From assembly GCA_937900425.1 (NCBI GenBank), contig CALCDT010000320.1:1-49593 (forward strand): a stretch of DNA of 49,593 bases, written 5' to 3'. Source of the DNA: an uncultured Alphaproteobacteria bacterium. GTDB taxonomy: Bacteria; Pseudomonadota; Alphaproteobacteria; Rhizobiales; Pleomorphomonadaceae. The notes below the pieces were generated by a model. The model searched no databases, was not told the DNA's origin, and was given only the letters and a program-made list of their open reading frames with translations. Each line of letters starts with the position of its first letter. The first letter of the stretch is position 1. The position numbers and the translations under genes are program-made. Positions 27,927-36,145 of the stretch are shown piece after piece.

Positions 27927-28268
27927 TCAGCCGCGCGCCGCGATCACGTAGAGCGACAGCCGTTCACCACGCTGCATCGCGACCAGCCGGTGGCCGTCGG
28001 TGGTGCAGAGGTGGGGCAGGTCGATCGCCGCCATCGGGTCGGTGGCGGCGACCACGAGGGCTGCTCCGGCGTCGAGGCGGGCGAGGGCGCGGCGGGCTTT
28101 CAGGACCGGCAGCGGGCAGGTGAGGCCGCGCGCGTCGAGGATCGCGGCCGCATCGAGGGCGGCGCGGGCCGCGGCGTCGAGGCTCGCCGCGAGGTCGGCG
28201 ACGGCGGCGCCGAGGTCGTCTTCCGGCGCGACGGTCGCAACGGCGTCTTGCGAGGGTCCGGCCGCCAT
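27927..28268 (-). CDS. TusA-like sulfur-carrier family protein
   Basis: 113 residues. The C-terminal 70 form a TusA/SirA domain: LDARGLTCPLPVLKARRAL with Cys51 in the family CPxP motif, then LVVAATDPMAAIDLPHLCTTDGHRLV. The N-terminal 40 residues are Ala/Asp rich and extra to the family. TusA proteins carry persulfide sulfur on this cysteine for tRNA thiolation, molybdenum cofactor or other delivery. It begins five bases after the small membrane protein gene and lies in a thiol/copper cluster, so a role in sulfur or redox delivery is plausible but unproven. Confidence 0.85.
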   Translation of the reverse strand: MAAGPSQDAVATVAPEDDLGAAVADLAASLDAAARAALDAAAILDARGLTCPLPVLKARRALARLDAGAALVVAATDPMAAIDLPHLCTTDGHRLVAMQRGERLSLYVIAARG

Positions 28269-28273
28269 CGTGG

Positions 28274-28483
28274 TCAGAGGCAGCTGGCGAGGCCGGCGAC
28301 GAGGCGCTCGGCGTAGATGTCGAGCCCGTAGCGCAGATTGAGCGCCAGCGCCGCACCGGTCATCGCCGCAAGCAGCGCCGTCCCGAGACCGACCACGGCC
28401 ATGGAGCCGAGCGCCGCGCGCCGCCGGCGGGCGGGCGTCGGTACGGGGCGATCGTCGGGCGATGGGGGCGGGGTCGCGATCAT
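28274..28483 (-). CDS. Small single-helix membrane protein of unknown function
   Basis: 69 residues from the ATG at 28483; a GTG at 28492 is in frame. A Pro/Arg-rich N-terminus (TPPPSPDDRPVPTPARRRR) precedes one membrane helix (GSMAVVGLGTALLAAMTGAALAL). LRYGLDIYAERLVAGLASCL then ends in a cysteine. No ribosome site is clear. Its 3' end directly abuts the TusA-like gene and its 5' end follows sco, so it is probably in the same operon. Family not recognised. Confidence 0.55.
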   Translation of the reverse strand: MIATPPPSPDDRPVPTPARRRRAALGSMAVVGLGTALLAAMTGAALALNLRYGLDIYAERLVAGLASCL

Positions 28484-28519
28484 GAGAACCACAGGATAGC
28501 ACGGCCGCCGCCGCCCCGA

Positions 28520-29110
28520 CTATCCCGCCAGCAGCCGGCGGACCTTTTCGAGACGGGTCTTCTCGTCCTCGTGGAAGTCGAGAGTGCCGCGGAAGGCGCC
28601 GGTGCGGTCGAACAGGTAGACCGAGGCGGTGTGGTCCATCGAATAGTCGTCGCCCTGGGGGACCTTCCGCCGATAGGCACGGTAGGCGGTCACCATCGCC
28701 TCGATCTTGGCCTCGCTGCCGGTGAGGCCGACGATCCGGTCGGAGAAGGAGGTGATGTAGCTCTTCATCACCTCCGGCGTGTCGCGCTCGGGATCGACCG
28801 TGACGAAGGCGATGACGAGGTCGCGCGCGTCGGCGCCGAGGTCGTCGACCAGCAGCGACATGTCGGCGAGGGTGGTCGGGCAGACGTCGGGGCAGCGGGT
28901 GAAGCCGAAGAAGACGAGATGCGGCTTGCCGGCGAAGATCGCCTCGCTCACCGGCCGGCCCTCGGTGTCGACGAGCTGGAACGGGCCGCCGATGGCGGTG
29001 GTCTGCGCAGGCGGGCCGGCCTGGCGCATCACGAAAAGGCCGGCCGTCATCGCCGCGACGACGGCGACGGCCGCCCAGAGCGTGAGGCGCAGGATCGCGA
29101 GCCGGCTCAC
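28520..29110 (-). CDS. SCO1/SenC copper chaperone
   Basis: 196 residues with an N-terminal membrane anchor (residues about 8-28) and a periplasmic thioredoxin-fold domain. Copper ligands are visible: Cys73 and Cys77 in FTRCPDVCPTT and His160 in YSMDHTASVYLFD. LVIAFVTVDPERDTPEVM is typical of the family. SCO proteins load or reduce the CuA site of cytochrome c oxidase. The start overlaps the stop of the PCuAC-like gene by four bases, so the two are coupled. Confidence 0.95.
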   Translation of the reverse strand: MSRLAILRLTLWAAVAVVAAMTAGLFVMRQAGPPAQTTAIGGPFQLVDTEGRPVSEAIFAGKPHLVFFGFTRCPDVCPTTLADMSLLVDDLGADARDLVIAFVTVDPERDTPEVMKSYITSFSDRIVGLTGSEAKIEAMVTAYRAYRRKVPQGDDYSMDHTASVYLFDRTGAFRGTLDFHEDEKTRLEKVRRLLAG

Positions 29111-29679
29111 GGGGTGACGATCCGCATCGAGGCGACGTCGGAGACGCCGACCTCGATGTCGATGGCGGTGCCGTCGGCGAAGGTGAGCGTCATCGGGAAG
29201 GACCGGCCCGGGCGCAGCGGCTGGACGAGGCCCGCGAGCAGGATGTGCAGGCCGCCGGGGCGCAGGTCGACCCGGCCGCCCGCCGGGATCTCGATGCCGT
29301 CCGGCAGCTCGACGCCGCGGATGACGCCGTCGACCATCGGCAGGTCGCGGAGTGCCGTCTTGCGGGCGACCGGCGTCGTCGCCGAGACGAGCCGGATCGG
29401 CGCGTCGCCGCGGTTCTCGAGGATGACGTAGACGCCGCCGACGTGGGCGCCGGGATTGGTCGAGCGCGTCCAGGGGCCGACGACGCCGATGGTGCCGTGC
29501 ATCTCGACCTTCGCCTCGACCGGAACGCCGTGGGCGTCGCCGATCACCACGGTGTCGCCGGTGCCGGCCGAGGAGCCGGCCGAGGCGCCGCTCTCGGCGT
29601 CTTCGGCGATGGCCGGCGCACAGAGGCCGGCGAGGAGGGCGGCGGCGAGGAGGGCGGCGGCGAGGAGGGCCTTCTTCAT
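29107..29679 (-). CDS. PCuAC-like periplasmic protein with degenerate copper site
   Basis: 190 residues with a signal peptide (MKKALLAAALLAAALLAGLCAPAIA). A Gly/Ser-rich linker precedes a DUF461/PCuAC cupredoxin-like fold: GPWTRSTNPGAHVGGVYVILENRG, then LPDGIEIPAGGRVDLRPGGLHILLAGL. Canonical PCuAC binds copper with an H-x10-M-x21-H-x-M set, normally within ELHEM, GVMRM and HIMLMGL. Here these read TALRDLPM, GVIRGVEL and HILLAGL, leaving only the second His in place. It is coupled to sco, so a copper-related role persists by context, but metal binding must differ or be lost. Confidence 0.88.
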   Translation of the reverse strand: MKKALLAAALLAAALLAGLCAPAIAEDAESGASAGSSAGTGDTVVIGDAHGVPVEAKVEMHGTIGVVGPWTRSTNPGAHVGGVYVILENRGDAPIRLVSATTPVARKTALRDLPMVDGVIRGVELPDGIEIPAGGRVDLRPGGLHILLAGLVQPLRPGRSFPMTLTFADGTAIDIEVGVSDVASMRIVTP

Positions 29680-29749
29680 GGGGTTTCTCCCGGTCGTGGT
29701 CTGGTTCGTGACGGGTCTGTGGACGAGGGCGACGGGCCGGTCCGCGCGG

Positions 29750-30244
29750 TCATGGCCGGGGACGGCTGGCGGCGAAGGCGGCGAGACCGGCGACGGCGAG
29801 GCTGGCGGCGGCGTTCCAGCCGGCGAAGGAGAGGCCGAGCACGCGGAAGGTGGCCTCGGTGCAGGAGACCAGCCGGGTCGAGCGCATCTGGCTCATGAGG
29901 TCGCGGGCATTCGCGGTCGGGGCGGCGCCGCCGCCGCAGTCGGACGGCCCCGGCCAGAAGCCCCATTCGGCGCCGGCGTGATAGGTGCCCATGGCGAAGC
30001 CGACGGCGAAGATCGCGGCACCGAGCACGCAGAGGGCGCGGAACAGGGCCGGCCGGGCGCGCGCCTGGGCCAGAGCGACGGCGAGCACCGGCAGGCCGAC
30101 GTAATAGGGGATGCGCTCCTGGTAGCAGAGCTTGCAGGGCAGATAGCCGCCGATCACCTCGAAGCCCCAGGCGGTGACGATGGCGGCGAGGCCGATGAAG
30201 AGGGCGACGGCGGCGGACTGGACGGCGATTCGGGAGGAGCGCAT
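29750..30244 (-). CDS. dsbB: Disulfide bond formation protein B (DsbB)
   Basis: 164 residues, four membrane helices. The first periplasmic loop has the redox pair Cys37 and Cys40 in YLPCKLCYQERIPYYVGLP. The second has Cys103 (PSDCGG) and Cys128 (LVSCTE). DsbB reoxidises DsbA and passes electrons to quinone. It is the first gene of the leftward run DsbB, PCuAC-like, Sco, small protein, TusA-like, which groups periplasmic thiol oxidation with copper delivery. Confidence 0.94.
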   Translation of the reverse strand: MRSSRIAVQSAAVALFIGLAAIVTAWGFEVIGGYLPCKLCYQERIPYYVGLPVLAVALAQARARPALFRALCVLGAAIFAVGFAMGTYHAGAEWGFWPGPSDCGGGAAPTANARDLMSQMRSTRLVSCTEATFRVLGLSFAGWNAAASLAVAGLAAFAASRPRP

Positions 30245-30896
30245 CGACGGGATCGGTACCTCGGGCAGGGGCCTCGCCGGCTCGCCGGAGGTGCCGCATG
30301 GACCGGCCGTCCGTCCGGCGGCCGGAGCGGAAGCCGCGTGGCCCGCTATAGCCGGTCCCGTCGGCGGAGGAAACCGCGACGAGGGTGGCGTCGTCGCCGC
30401 AGGGGGCGGCCGGAAGGCGGTGTCGCTTGCGAAAACGCTGCCCAGCCAATGGATTGCATCGCTTTGGCCCCAAGGGCGGCGGCGGGGTGCGCGATCACAT
30501 TCCCGTCAGGCTTCTTCCCATCCGCCCTCGCCGGCCGTCAATGTGCGGGGGCGCGCCGCGAACTCGTGGCAAGGGGGAGCGACAGGCGACGACGCCGCCC
30601 GAACCGGGGCGGCGAGGTGGTTCGATCGAAGAAGGCGATGGTTGCCTCGGACGACCGCGGCGGGCTGGGGCTGGGAGCCACGACACGCGGGTTTGCCCGA
30701 CCCGGATAACGAGATCCCGAGGGGCTGGGGGGCTGGAAAATTCGAGACCTCACCAGATCGGGTCGCCCGAGGCAACGATTGGAAGGTGCCCTTGCTAAAT
30801 GGTGGAGGTTTGACGGAATGGCGGCGAAATTGAGAATTTCTCCGACCTTGCGTGAACGATAGGCGGGATGCCCGAACCGGCTGGGTCGTCGTGGGA
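30245..30896. other. Long non-coding spacer upstream of dsbB
   Basis: 652 bp with no open frame I can support on either strand. Composition is less uniform than coding DNA nearby. An inverted pair of 16 nt with one mismatch, GTTGCCTCGGACGACC at 30641 and its complement at 30762, encloses about 105 bp. This could be a decayed element or a structured RNA. dsbB's promoter must lie in the left part. Confidence 0.4.
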
Positions 30897-31463
30897 TCAA
30901 TCCGCCGTCCTCGCTGCGGATTTCCGCGGTGCCGCATCCTCGGGATCGGGTACTTGCGCGCACCAGACGCCGCGGCCGGCGCCGTCGTAGGGCCGGGCGA
31001 GGCCGGCGGCGACGAGGCCGGGGGCGAGGCGGGCGCCGGCGCCGTCGGCGACTTCGGCGATGACGCGGCCGGCGTATTTGTCCCGGCCGATGTCGGTGAG
31101 GACGACGGCGCCGCCGGCGACGAGATCCGACAGGTGCTCGCGGGCCCGTTCGGCCAGCCGGCGCTCGTCCTCGCAGCGGCCGCGCCGCTCGGGGGCGTCG
31201 ATGCCGCGAAGGCGCACCGAGACGGTGACGTCGAGGCCGAGCCAGATCCGGGCGCGAACCAGCAGCGTGTCGCCGTCGATCACCTCCAGCACCTCGGCCC
31301 CGAGCGGCCCCTCGATCCGTTCCTCGGCTGCGGCCGGAGAGCAGAGGGCGGCGGTGAGGACCGCGGCGAGCGCCACGCAAGCCACCGGACGTGATCGGGC
31401 CGGGGCCGAAACGGTCCCGGGACGGTGGAAGCGGCGCCGGGCGGGTGGACCGAGACTAGGCAT
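30897..31463 (-). CDS. Secreted thermonuclease-like (SNase) protein
   Basis: 188 residues from the ATG at 31463. A signal-type helix (VACVALAAVLTAALCSPAAA) precedes a staphylococcal-nuclease domain: VIDGDTLLVRARIWL, VRLRGIDAPERRGRCEDERRLAERAREHLSDLV and DKYAGRVIAEV, with the usual Asp and Arg/Glu catalytic pattern. GLARPYDGAGRGVWC is the family C-terminal motif. No Shine-Dalgarno is present; an AT-rich GATACT lies about nine bases before the ATG, so a leaderless transcript is possible. It probably degrades nucleic acid outside the cytoplasm. Confidence 0.85.
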   Translation of the reverse strand: MPSLGPPARRRFHRPGTVSAPARSRPVACVALAAVLTAALCSPAAAEERIEGPLGAEVLEVIDGDTLLVRARIWLGLDVTVSVRLRGIDAPERRGRCEDERRLAERAREHLSDLVAGGAVVLTDIGRDKYAGRVIAEVADGAGARLAPGLVAAGLARPYDGAGRGVWCAQVPDPEDAAPRKSAARTAD

Positions 31464-31486
31464 AAATTCAGAGTATCAGAATTTAT
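31462..31486 (-). promoter_or_regulatory. AT-rich inverted repeat at the nuclease start
   Basis: ATAAATTC, 9-base spacer, GATTTAT-type complement (GAATTTAT): perfect 8-bp arms abutting the nuclease start codon. On the minus strand the spacer contains GATACT, a plausible -10. It may be promoter, operator, or a weak terminator for the gene ending at 31536. Confidence 0.45.
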
Positions 31487-31535
31487 TCCTATGTCCATCC
31501 CGCCGCGTCGACGGTCGTCTCCGGCCGGCCCGCCG

Positions 31536-32852
31536 TCAGGACGACAGGCGCAGGTTGAGGATGCGGTTGGCGATCTCGCCGTAGGCGGCGCGCAGTTCGG
31601 CGCCGTCGGCCGCGTCGAAGAAGGCGAGGGCGCCGTCGACGGTCGAGGCGCAGGCCTTGAGCGTCGCCTTGGCGTCGGTGCTGCCGGGGCCGGTCAGGTC
31701 GAAGCCGATGGTGTAGACGACGATGCCGGCGTCCTTCATCCGGTTGCAGGTCGCGATCGCCGCCGCGGCGGATCGCGCGGTCTGCTCGTGGACCTTCGAG
31801 GCGTATTTCGGCGGCGTGCCGATGTCGTAGTAGGTGTTGTAGAGGCCGTCGGTCATCAGGATGGCGATCTTCCTGACGTTGCCGCCGTAGGCCGCGGGCT
31901 TCGCGTCGCCGGTGAAGACCGAGCCCCACTTCGGCGAGAGCAGATACTGCGCCCAGGCGGTGCCGAGGTGGCCGGCGGTGTAGCCGCCGGTCGGCAGCGA
32001 GGTCAGCGCCGAGACGAGGGTGGCGCGGTCGTCGGTCAGCGGCTGGATCGTCTTCGACAGGCAGTAGAAGCTGCCGCCCATCCTGGCGACCGGGGCGAGC
32101 GGCACCGGCGCGAGATCCGGGGCGGTGTCGGTCGCGGCCTCGGCACCGGTCCGCTCCACGACGCAGTTGGTCGCCGGCTTGGCGACGCCGGTCACCGTCT
32201 TCAGATAGGGCCCGGGGTTGACGCCCTCGCTGAACGGGGCGAGGGCGATGCGGACCTTGCCACCGACATCGGTGCCGGCCGGCAGCAGGGTGTCGACCAG
32301 CGACTTCGACGCCGCCTCGAGGTCCTTGATCTTGCGCTGCGAGCCGCCGGCGACGGTGTCGCCCATCGAACCGGTGAGGTCGAGCATCATCGCGATCTCG
32401 ACCCTCGTGCCGTCGATCGAGGCGACCGAGGTCGAGGAGACCGGGACGGTGTCGATGCCGGCGAGGCCCATGAAGGCGGTCGGTACCGAGACCTCGGCCG
32501 AGACGCCGACCGTGTTGTCGGCCTCGTTCGGCACCACCTCGAAGCCGGTGAACTCGATCTTGGACGATGAGGCGAGACGGAAGTTCGCCTCGAACTGCGC
32601 CCGGGCCAGCGCCCGGATCTTGTCGGCGTCGCGTTCGCCGAGCGAGAGCTCGCGGGCGGCCACCAGTGCGGCGGCGTCGAGGGCACCGTTCATGTGGCCG
32701 CGGATCCGCGCCGCCTGGCTGTAGTCGATCGCGGCGCCGACGGTCAGCGTCAGCGCCAGCAGCGAGCCGGCGAACATCACCGCCACCGAGCCGCGCTCCT
32801 CGCGGACGAAGCGGCCGCGGGCCGCATCAAGATAATCGCCGATCCGTGCCAT
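31536..32852 (-). CDS. TadE/TadG-type pilus protein with VWFA domain
   Basis: 438 residues. The N-terminus has the TadG-like helix after EERGSVAVMFAGSLLALTLTVGAAIDYSQAARIRGHMNGALDAAALVAAR. A von Willebrand factor A domain follows with a MIDAS-like VEIAMMLDLTGSMGD and the later metal-side KIAILMTDGLYN. The Cys residues in the insert (PATNCVV, FYCLS, ATCNRM, KACAS) could form disulfides. GGGAG seven bases before the ATG supports the start. TadG proteins are anchored, secreted partners of Flp/Tad pili in alphaproteobacteria. No other tad gene is nearby, so this is an orphan copy. Confidence 0.9.
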   Translation of the reverse strand: MARIGDYLDAARGRFVREERGSVAVMFAGSLLALTLTVGAAIDYSQAARIRGHMNGALDAAALVAARELSLGERDADKIRALARAQFEANFRLASSSKIEFTGFEVVPNEADNTVGVSAEVSVPTAFMGLAGIDTVPVSSTSVASIDGTRVEIAMMLDLTGSMGDTVAGGSQRKIKDLEAASKSLVDTLLPAGTDVGGKVRIALAPFSEGVNPGPYLKTVTGVAKPATNCVVERTGAEAATDTAPDLAPVPLAPVARMGGSFYCLSKTIQPLTDDRATLVSALTSLPTGGYTAGHLGTAWAQYLLSPKWGSVFTGDAKPAAYGGNVRKIAILMTDGLYNTYYDIGTPPKYASKVHEQTARSAAAAIATCNRMKDAGIVVYTIGFDLTGPGSTDAKATLKACASTVDGALAFFDAADGAELRAAYGEIANRILNLRLSS

Positions 32853-33236
32853 TTCGGGCTCCCTTCCGCAAAATGGAAATCCATGACGACGGGCTAGGCA
32901 GTTCGCGTGCCGGCCGCGGCGCGGCGGCCCGCCCCGGGCGGCCTTTCGGGGAAGTATCTGGAATGTTGCGAGCGGCGGAGCGGCGTCGTTAACGACGAAC
33001 GGGCGTGGTCGGGGGCCGTTTACCGGCTGTTAAGTACGAGGCGACCGTTCTCGCACAGGTGGTGCCGGCGGACGGCTTCCAGAGAGCGGCCGGTGTCCAG
33101 CGGCGGGACGGGAGGGAGAGACCGGGGCGGCCGGCGGCGGGTGGTCGGTTGCCGGCAGGGGCGCGGCGCTCGGCGATGGCGGGCGTCGCCTGCGATCCCT
33201 CCGCGGCGGCCGGAAGAGCGCGGCCGTCGACGGCCC
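32853..33236. other. Intergenic region with CtrA-like motif
   Basis: 384 bp with no convincing gene. TTTACCGGCTGTTAAG at 33019-33034 matches the CtrA site TTAA-N7-TTAA except for one base, and a lone TTAAC lies at 32989. The TadG-type gene reads away from here to the left, about 165 bp downstream. Confidence 0.4.
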
Positions 33237-33524
33237 TCAGAAGTCGACGGCGAGGCCCTTGATCTCCCAGTCGCCGTAGCGGACCGGCTCGAGGCCGCCC
33301 CGGCCGTCGATTTCGGGCGGCAGCGCAGGGGCCGCGGCCGCGCGGCGGCGCTCCTCGGCTTCGGCGAGCGCCCGGCGGGCGGCGGGGGAGAGGTCGCGGG
33401 CGGCGGCGGGCATGGTCTCGGCGGATACGGCGGCGTCCGCCGTCTTCGCGGCACGGGGGTCGGCGGCCGCCGTCGCCGCGTCGGGATCGGCCGGCGGCCG
33501 GGTGCCGGGAATCGGGTCGCTCAT
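33237..33524 (-). CDS. DUF1674 protein, SDHAF4-like succinate dehydrogenase assembly factor
   Basis: 95 residues from the ATG at 33524 with GGAGG seven bases upstream. The N-terminal 50 residues are Ala/Pro/Asp rich and probably disordered. The conserved C-terminal block is LPPEIDGRGGLEPVRYGDWEIKGLAVDF, the DUF1674/SDHAF4 signature, which usually ends GRxxDF. SDHAF4 binds flavinylated SdhA in mitochondria and bacteria and aids complex II assembly. It is divergent from htpX, a common arrangement in the order. Confidence 0.9.
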   Translation of the reverse strand: MSDPIPGTRPPADPDAATAAADPRAAKTADAAVSAETMPAAARDLSPAARRALAEAEERRRAAAAPALPPEIDGRGGLEPVRYGDWEIKGLAVDF

Positions 33525-33690
33525 CACGGGCCTCCACGCTCGGCGGCGGCCCGCGAAGCGGTTCGCTCGCGTGCGCCTCACTTGCGCGCAACCCCCGCCA
33601 TCCCCATCCTTATCCGCGACGAGATCCGGACGGGTGCCGCTCCGCCGGAGGGTTTCTTGAGGCGGCGGAACGGAAAGGTCAAGACGCGCC

Positions 33691-34644
33691 ATGAACATCA
33701 TGAAGACGGCCATGCTGCTCGCCGCGATGACGGCGCTGTTCATGGGTGTCGGTTTCCTGCTCGGCGGGCGCACCGGCATGATGATCGCCTTCGTGGTCGC
33801 CGCCGGCATGAATCTCTTCAGCTACTGGAACGCCGACCGCATGGTGCTGTCGATGCACGGCGCCCGCGAGGTCGACGCCCGCAGCGCGCCGGAGTTCTAT
33901 GCCCTCGTCGCCGATCTCGCCCGCCGGGCCGAGATGCCGATGCCGAAGGTCTACGTCATGGACAACCCGCAGCCGAACGCCTTCGCCACCGGCCGCAATC
34001 CGGAGAACGCCGCGGTCGCGGCGACGACCGGCCTGCTCGCCATGCTGAACCGCGACGAGATCGCCGGCGTGATGGCGCACGAACTCGCCCACATCAAGCA
34101 TTACGACACGCTGACGATGACGATCACGGCGACGATCGCCGGCGCCGTCTCGATGCTGGCGAATTTCGGGCTGTTCTTCGGCGGCAACCGCGACAACAAC
34201 AATCCGCTCGGCTTCGTCGGCGTGCTGATCGCGGCGATCGTCGCGCCGCTGGCGGCGATGTTGGTGCAGATGGCGATCTCGCGAACCCGCGAATACGCCG
34301 CCGACCGCGGCGGCGCCGAGATCTGCGGCAACCCGATGGCCCTCGCCTCGGCCCTGCAGAAGATCGCGGGCGGGGCGGCCCGCATCCGCAACGCCGACGC
34401 CGAGGCCAATCCGGCGACGGCCCACATGTTCATCATCAACCCGCTGTCGGGCGAGCGGATGGACAACCTGTTCTCGACCCATCCGGCGACCGAAAACAGG
34501 ATCGCGGCGCTCGCCGACCTCGCCCGCCAGGCGGGGCCCTTGCGGGGCACCCCGGCGAGCGGCTACGACGGCGCACCGCGCCCGACCGGTCCCGTCACCC
34601 GCGGCCAGCGTCCTTCGGGCCGCCGTGGCGGCCCCTGGGGCTGA
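33691..34644 (+). CDS. htpX: Membrane zinc metalloprotease HtpX
   Basis: 317 residues. Two N-terminal membrane helices precede the M48 peptidase domain. VYVMDNPQPNAFATGR is followed by the zinc motif HELAH (His130, Glu131, His134) and the third ligand in ISRTREYAADRGGAEI. Two further hydrophobic segments follow. LFSTHPATENRIAALADLA is a family C-terminal signature; the last 30 residues are Gly/Arg/Pro rich. HtpX degrades damaged membrane proteins under stress. It is first in the rightward run htpX, rsmB, heparinase-like, purH. Confidence 0.96.
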   Translation: MNIMKTAMLLAAMTALFMGVGFLLGGRTGMMIAFVVAAGMNLFSYWNADRMVLSMHGAREVDARSAPEFYALVADLARRAEMPMPKVYVMDNPQPNAFATGRNPENAAVAATTGLLAMLNRDEIAGVMAHELAHIKHYDTLTMTITATIAGAVSMLANFGLFFGGNRDNNNPLGFVGVLIAAIVAPLAAMLVQMAISRTREYAADRGGAEICGNPMALASALQKIAGGAARIRNADAEANPATAHMFIINPLSGERMDNLFSTHPATENRIAALADLARQAGPLRGTPASGYDGAPRPTGPVTRGQRPSGRRGGPWG

Positions 34645-34726
34645 GGCGGCGGGGCCGCGGGCCTCCGGCGACGGCGACCGTCCGCCTTTCGTCCCCTGCC
34701 CGGCGCACCGTTCAGGATGCCAGACC

Positions 34727-36145
34727 ATGACCGACGATACCGCCACCGGCCCGCGCAAGCAAGGCCGGCGGCCCGACCGGACCTCCTCTCCGCGCCCGGC
34801 CGGTGGCGGAGGCGGGCGGGATCGCGGCGCGCCGCCGCCGCCACCGGGCTACGCCGTGCGGGCGCTCGCGACCGATCTCGTTCTCGGCGTGATGCGCGGC
34901 GACCTGCTCGACGGCCTGCTCGACGACGGCCCGCTCGCCCGCCGCTTCGCCCGGCTCGAGCCCAAGGACCGGGCGCTGACGCGGGCGATCGTCGGCACCA
35001 CGCTACGCCGCCACGATCAGATCTCGCACGCCCTCTCCCGCCTGATGGACCGGCCGCTGCCGGCGAAGGCCAGTGCGATGAAGGCGATCCTCGACGTCGC
35101 CGCCGCGCAGATCCTGTTCATGGACGTTCCCGACCACGCCGCGGTGGCGCTCGCCGTCGAGCAGGCCGGAGCGAGCCCGGCCACCGCCAAGTGGAAGGGC
35201 CTCGCCAACGCCGTCCTGCGCCGGCTGACGCGCGAGGGCGCGGCGATCACCGCCGACCAGGACGCGGCGGCGCTCGACGCGCCGGCCTGGATGATGGCCC
35301 GCTGGACGGCGGCTTACGGCGACGAGGCCGCCCGCGCGATCGCCTCGGCCCATCTCGTCGAGCCCTCGCTCGATCTCACCGTCAAGAGCGATGCCGCGGG
35401 CTGGGCCGAACGGCTCGGCGCGCGCCTGCTTCCGACCGGCAGCCTGCGCCTCGCTTCGGCCGGGGCGGTGGAGGCGCTGCCGGGCTACCGCGAGGGGGCG
35501 TGGTGGGTTCAGGACGCCGCCGCGGCGCTACCGCCGCGACTGCTCGGCGACGTCCGCGGCCAGCGGGTGCTCGACCTCTGCGCGGCGCCCGGCGGCAAGA
35601 CGGCGCTGCTGGCGGCGCGCGGCGCGACGGTCACCGCCCTCGACCAGTCCGAACGCCGCCTCGCCCGCCTCGTCGCCAACCTCGATCGTCTCGGTCTCGC
35701 CGCGACGACGGTGGTGGCGGACGCGGCGACCTGGTCGGCCGATCCCTTCGACGCGGTCCTGCTCGACGCGCCCTGCTCGGCGACCGGGACGCTGCGGCGC
35801 CATCCGGACGGCGCCTTCCTAAAGAGTGCCGACGACGTCGCGGCGATGGCCGGCCTGCAACGGGCGATCCTCGCCCATGCGGTCGATCTCGTCCGCCCCG
35901 GCGGTCTTCTCGTCTACTGCACCTGCTCGCTCGAGCCGGAAGAGGGCGAGGCGCAGATCGAGCGGCTGCTCGCGTCCGGGGCGCCGGTCGAGCGGGTGCC
36001 GGTGCGGGCGGAGGAGATCGGCGGTCTCGCCGAGGCGGTCACGCCCGCCGGGGACATGCGGACGCTGCCCTTCATGCTGGCGGACGAGGATCCCCGGCTG
36101 TCCGGTCTCGACGGCTTCTTCGCGGCGCGGCTGGTGCGGCGCTGA
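34727..36145 (+). CDS. rsmB: 16S rRNA (cytosine-967-C5)-methyltransferase RsmB-like
   Basis: 472 residues from the ATG at 34727, with AGGA upstream. A basic, Gly/Pro-rich N-terminal tail precedes a NusB-like RNA-binding domain (about 45-180) and a class I methyltransferase domain. The SAM loop is VLDLCAAPGGKTALLAARG. The two catalytic cysteines are in LLDAPCSATGTLRRHPD and LVYCTCSLEPEEGE. It methylates C967 of 16S rRNA in characterised homologues. It ends about 355 bp before the heparinase-like gene. Confidence 0.93.
   Translation: MTDDTATGPRKQGRRPDRTSSPRPAGGGGGRDRGAPPPPPGYAVRALATDLVLGVMRGDLLDGLLDDGPLARRFARLEPKDRALTRAIVGTTLRRHDQISHALSRLMDRPLPAKASAMKAILDVAAAQILFMDVPDHAAVALAVEQAGASPATAKWKGLANAVLRRLTREGAAITADQDAAALDAPAWMMARWTAAYGDEAARAIASAHLVEPSLDLTVKSDAAGWAERLGARLLPTGSLRLASAGAVEALPGYREGAWWVQDAAAALPPRLLGDVRGQRVLDLCAAPGGKTALLAARGATVTALDQSERRLARLVANLDRLGLAATTVVADAATWSADPFDAVLLDAPCSATGTLRRHPDGAFLKSADDVAAMAGLQRAILAHAVDLVRPGGLLVYCTCSLEPEEGEAQIERLLASGAPVERVPVRAEEIGGLAEAVTPAGDMRTLPFMLADEDPRLSGLDGFFAARLVRR

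Noticed and set aside
30495..30937. Short open frames on both strands in the dsbB-upstream spacer
   Set aside because: No start site context, no recognisable motif, biased composition; treated as non-coding.
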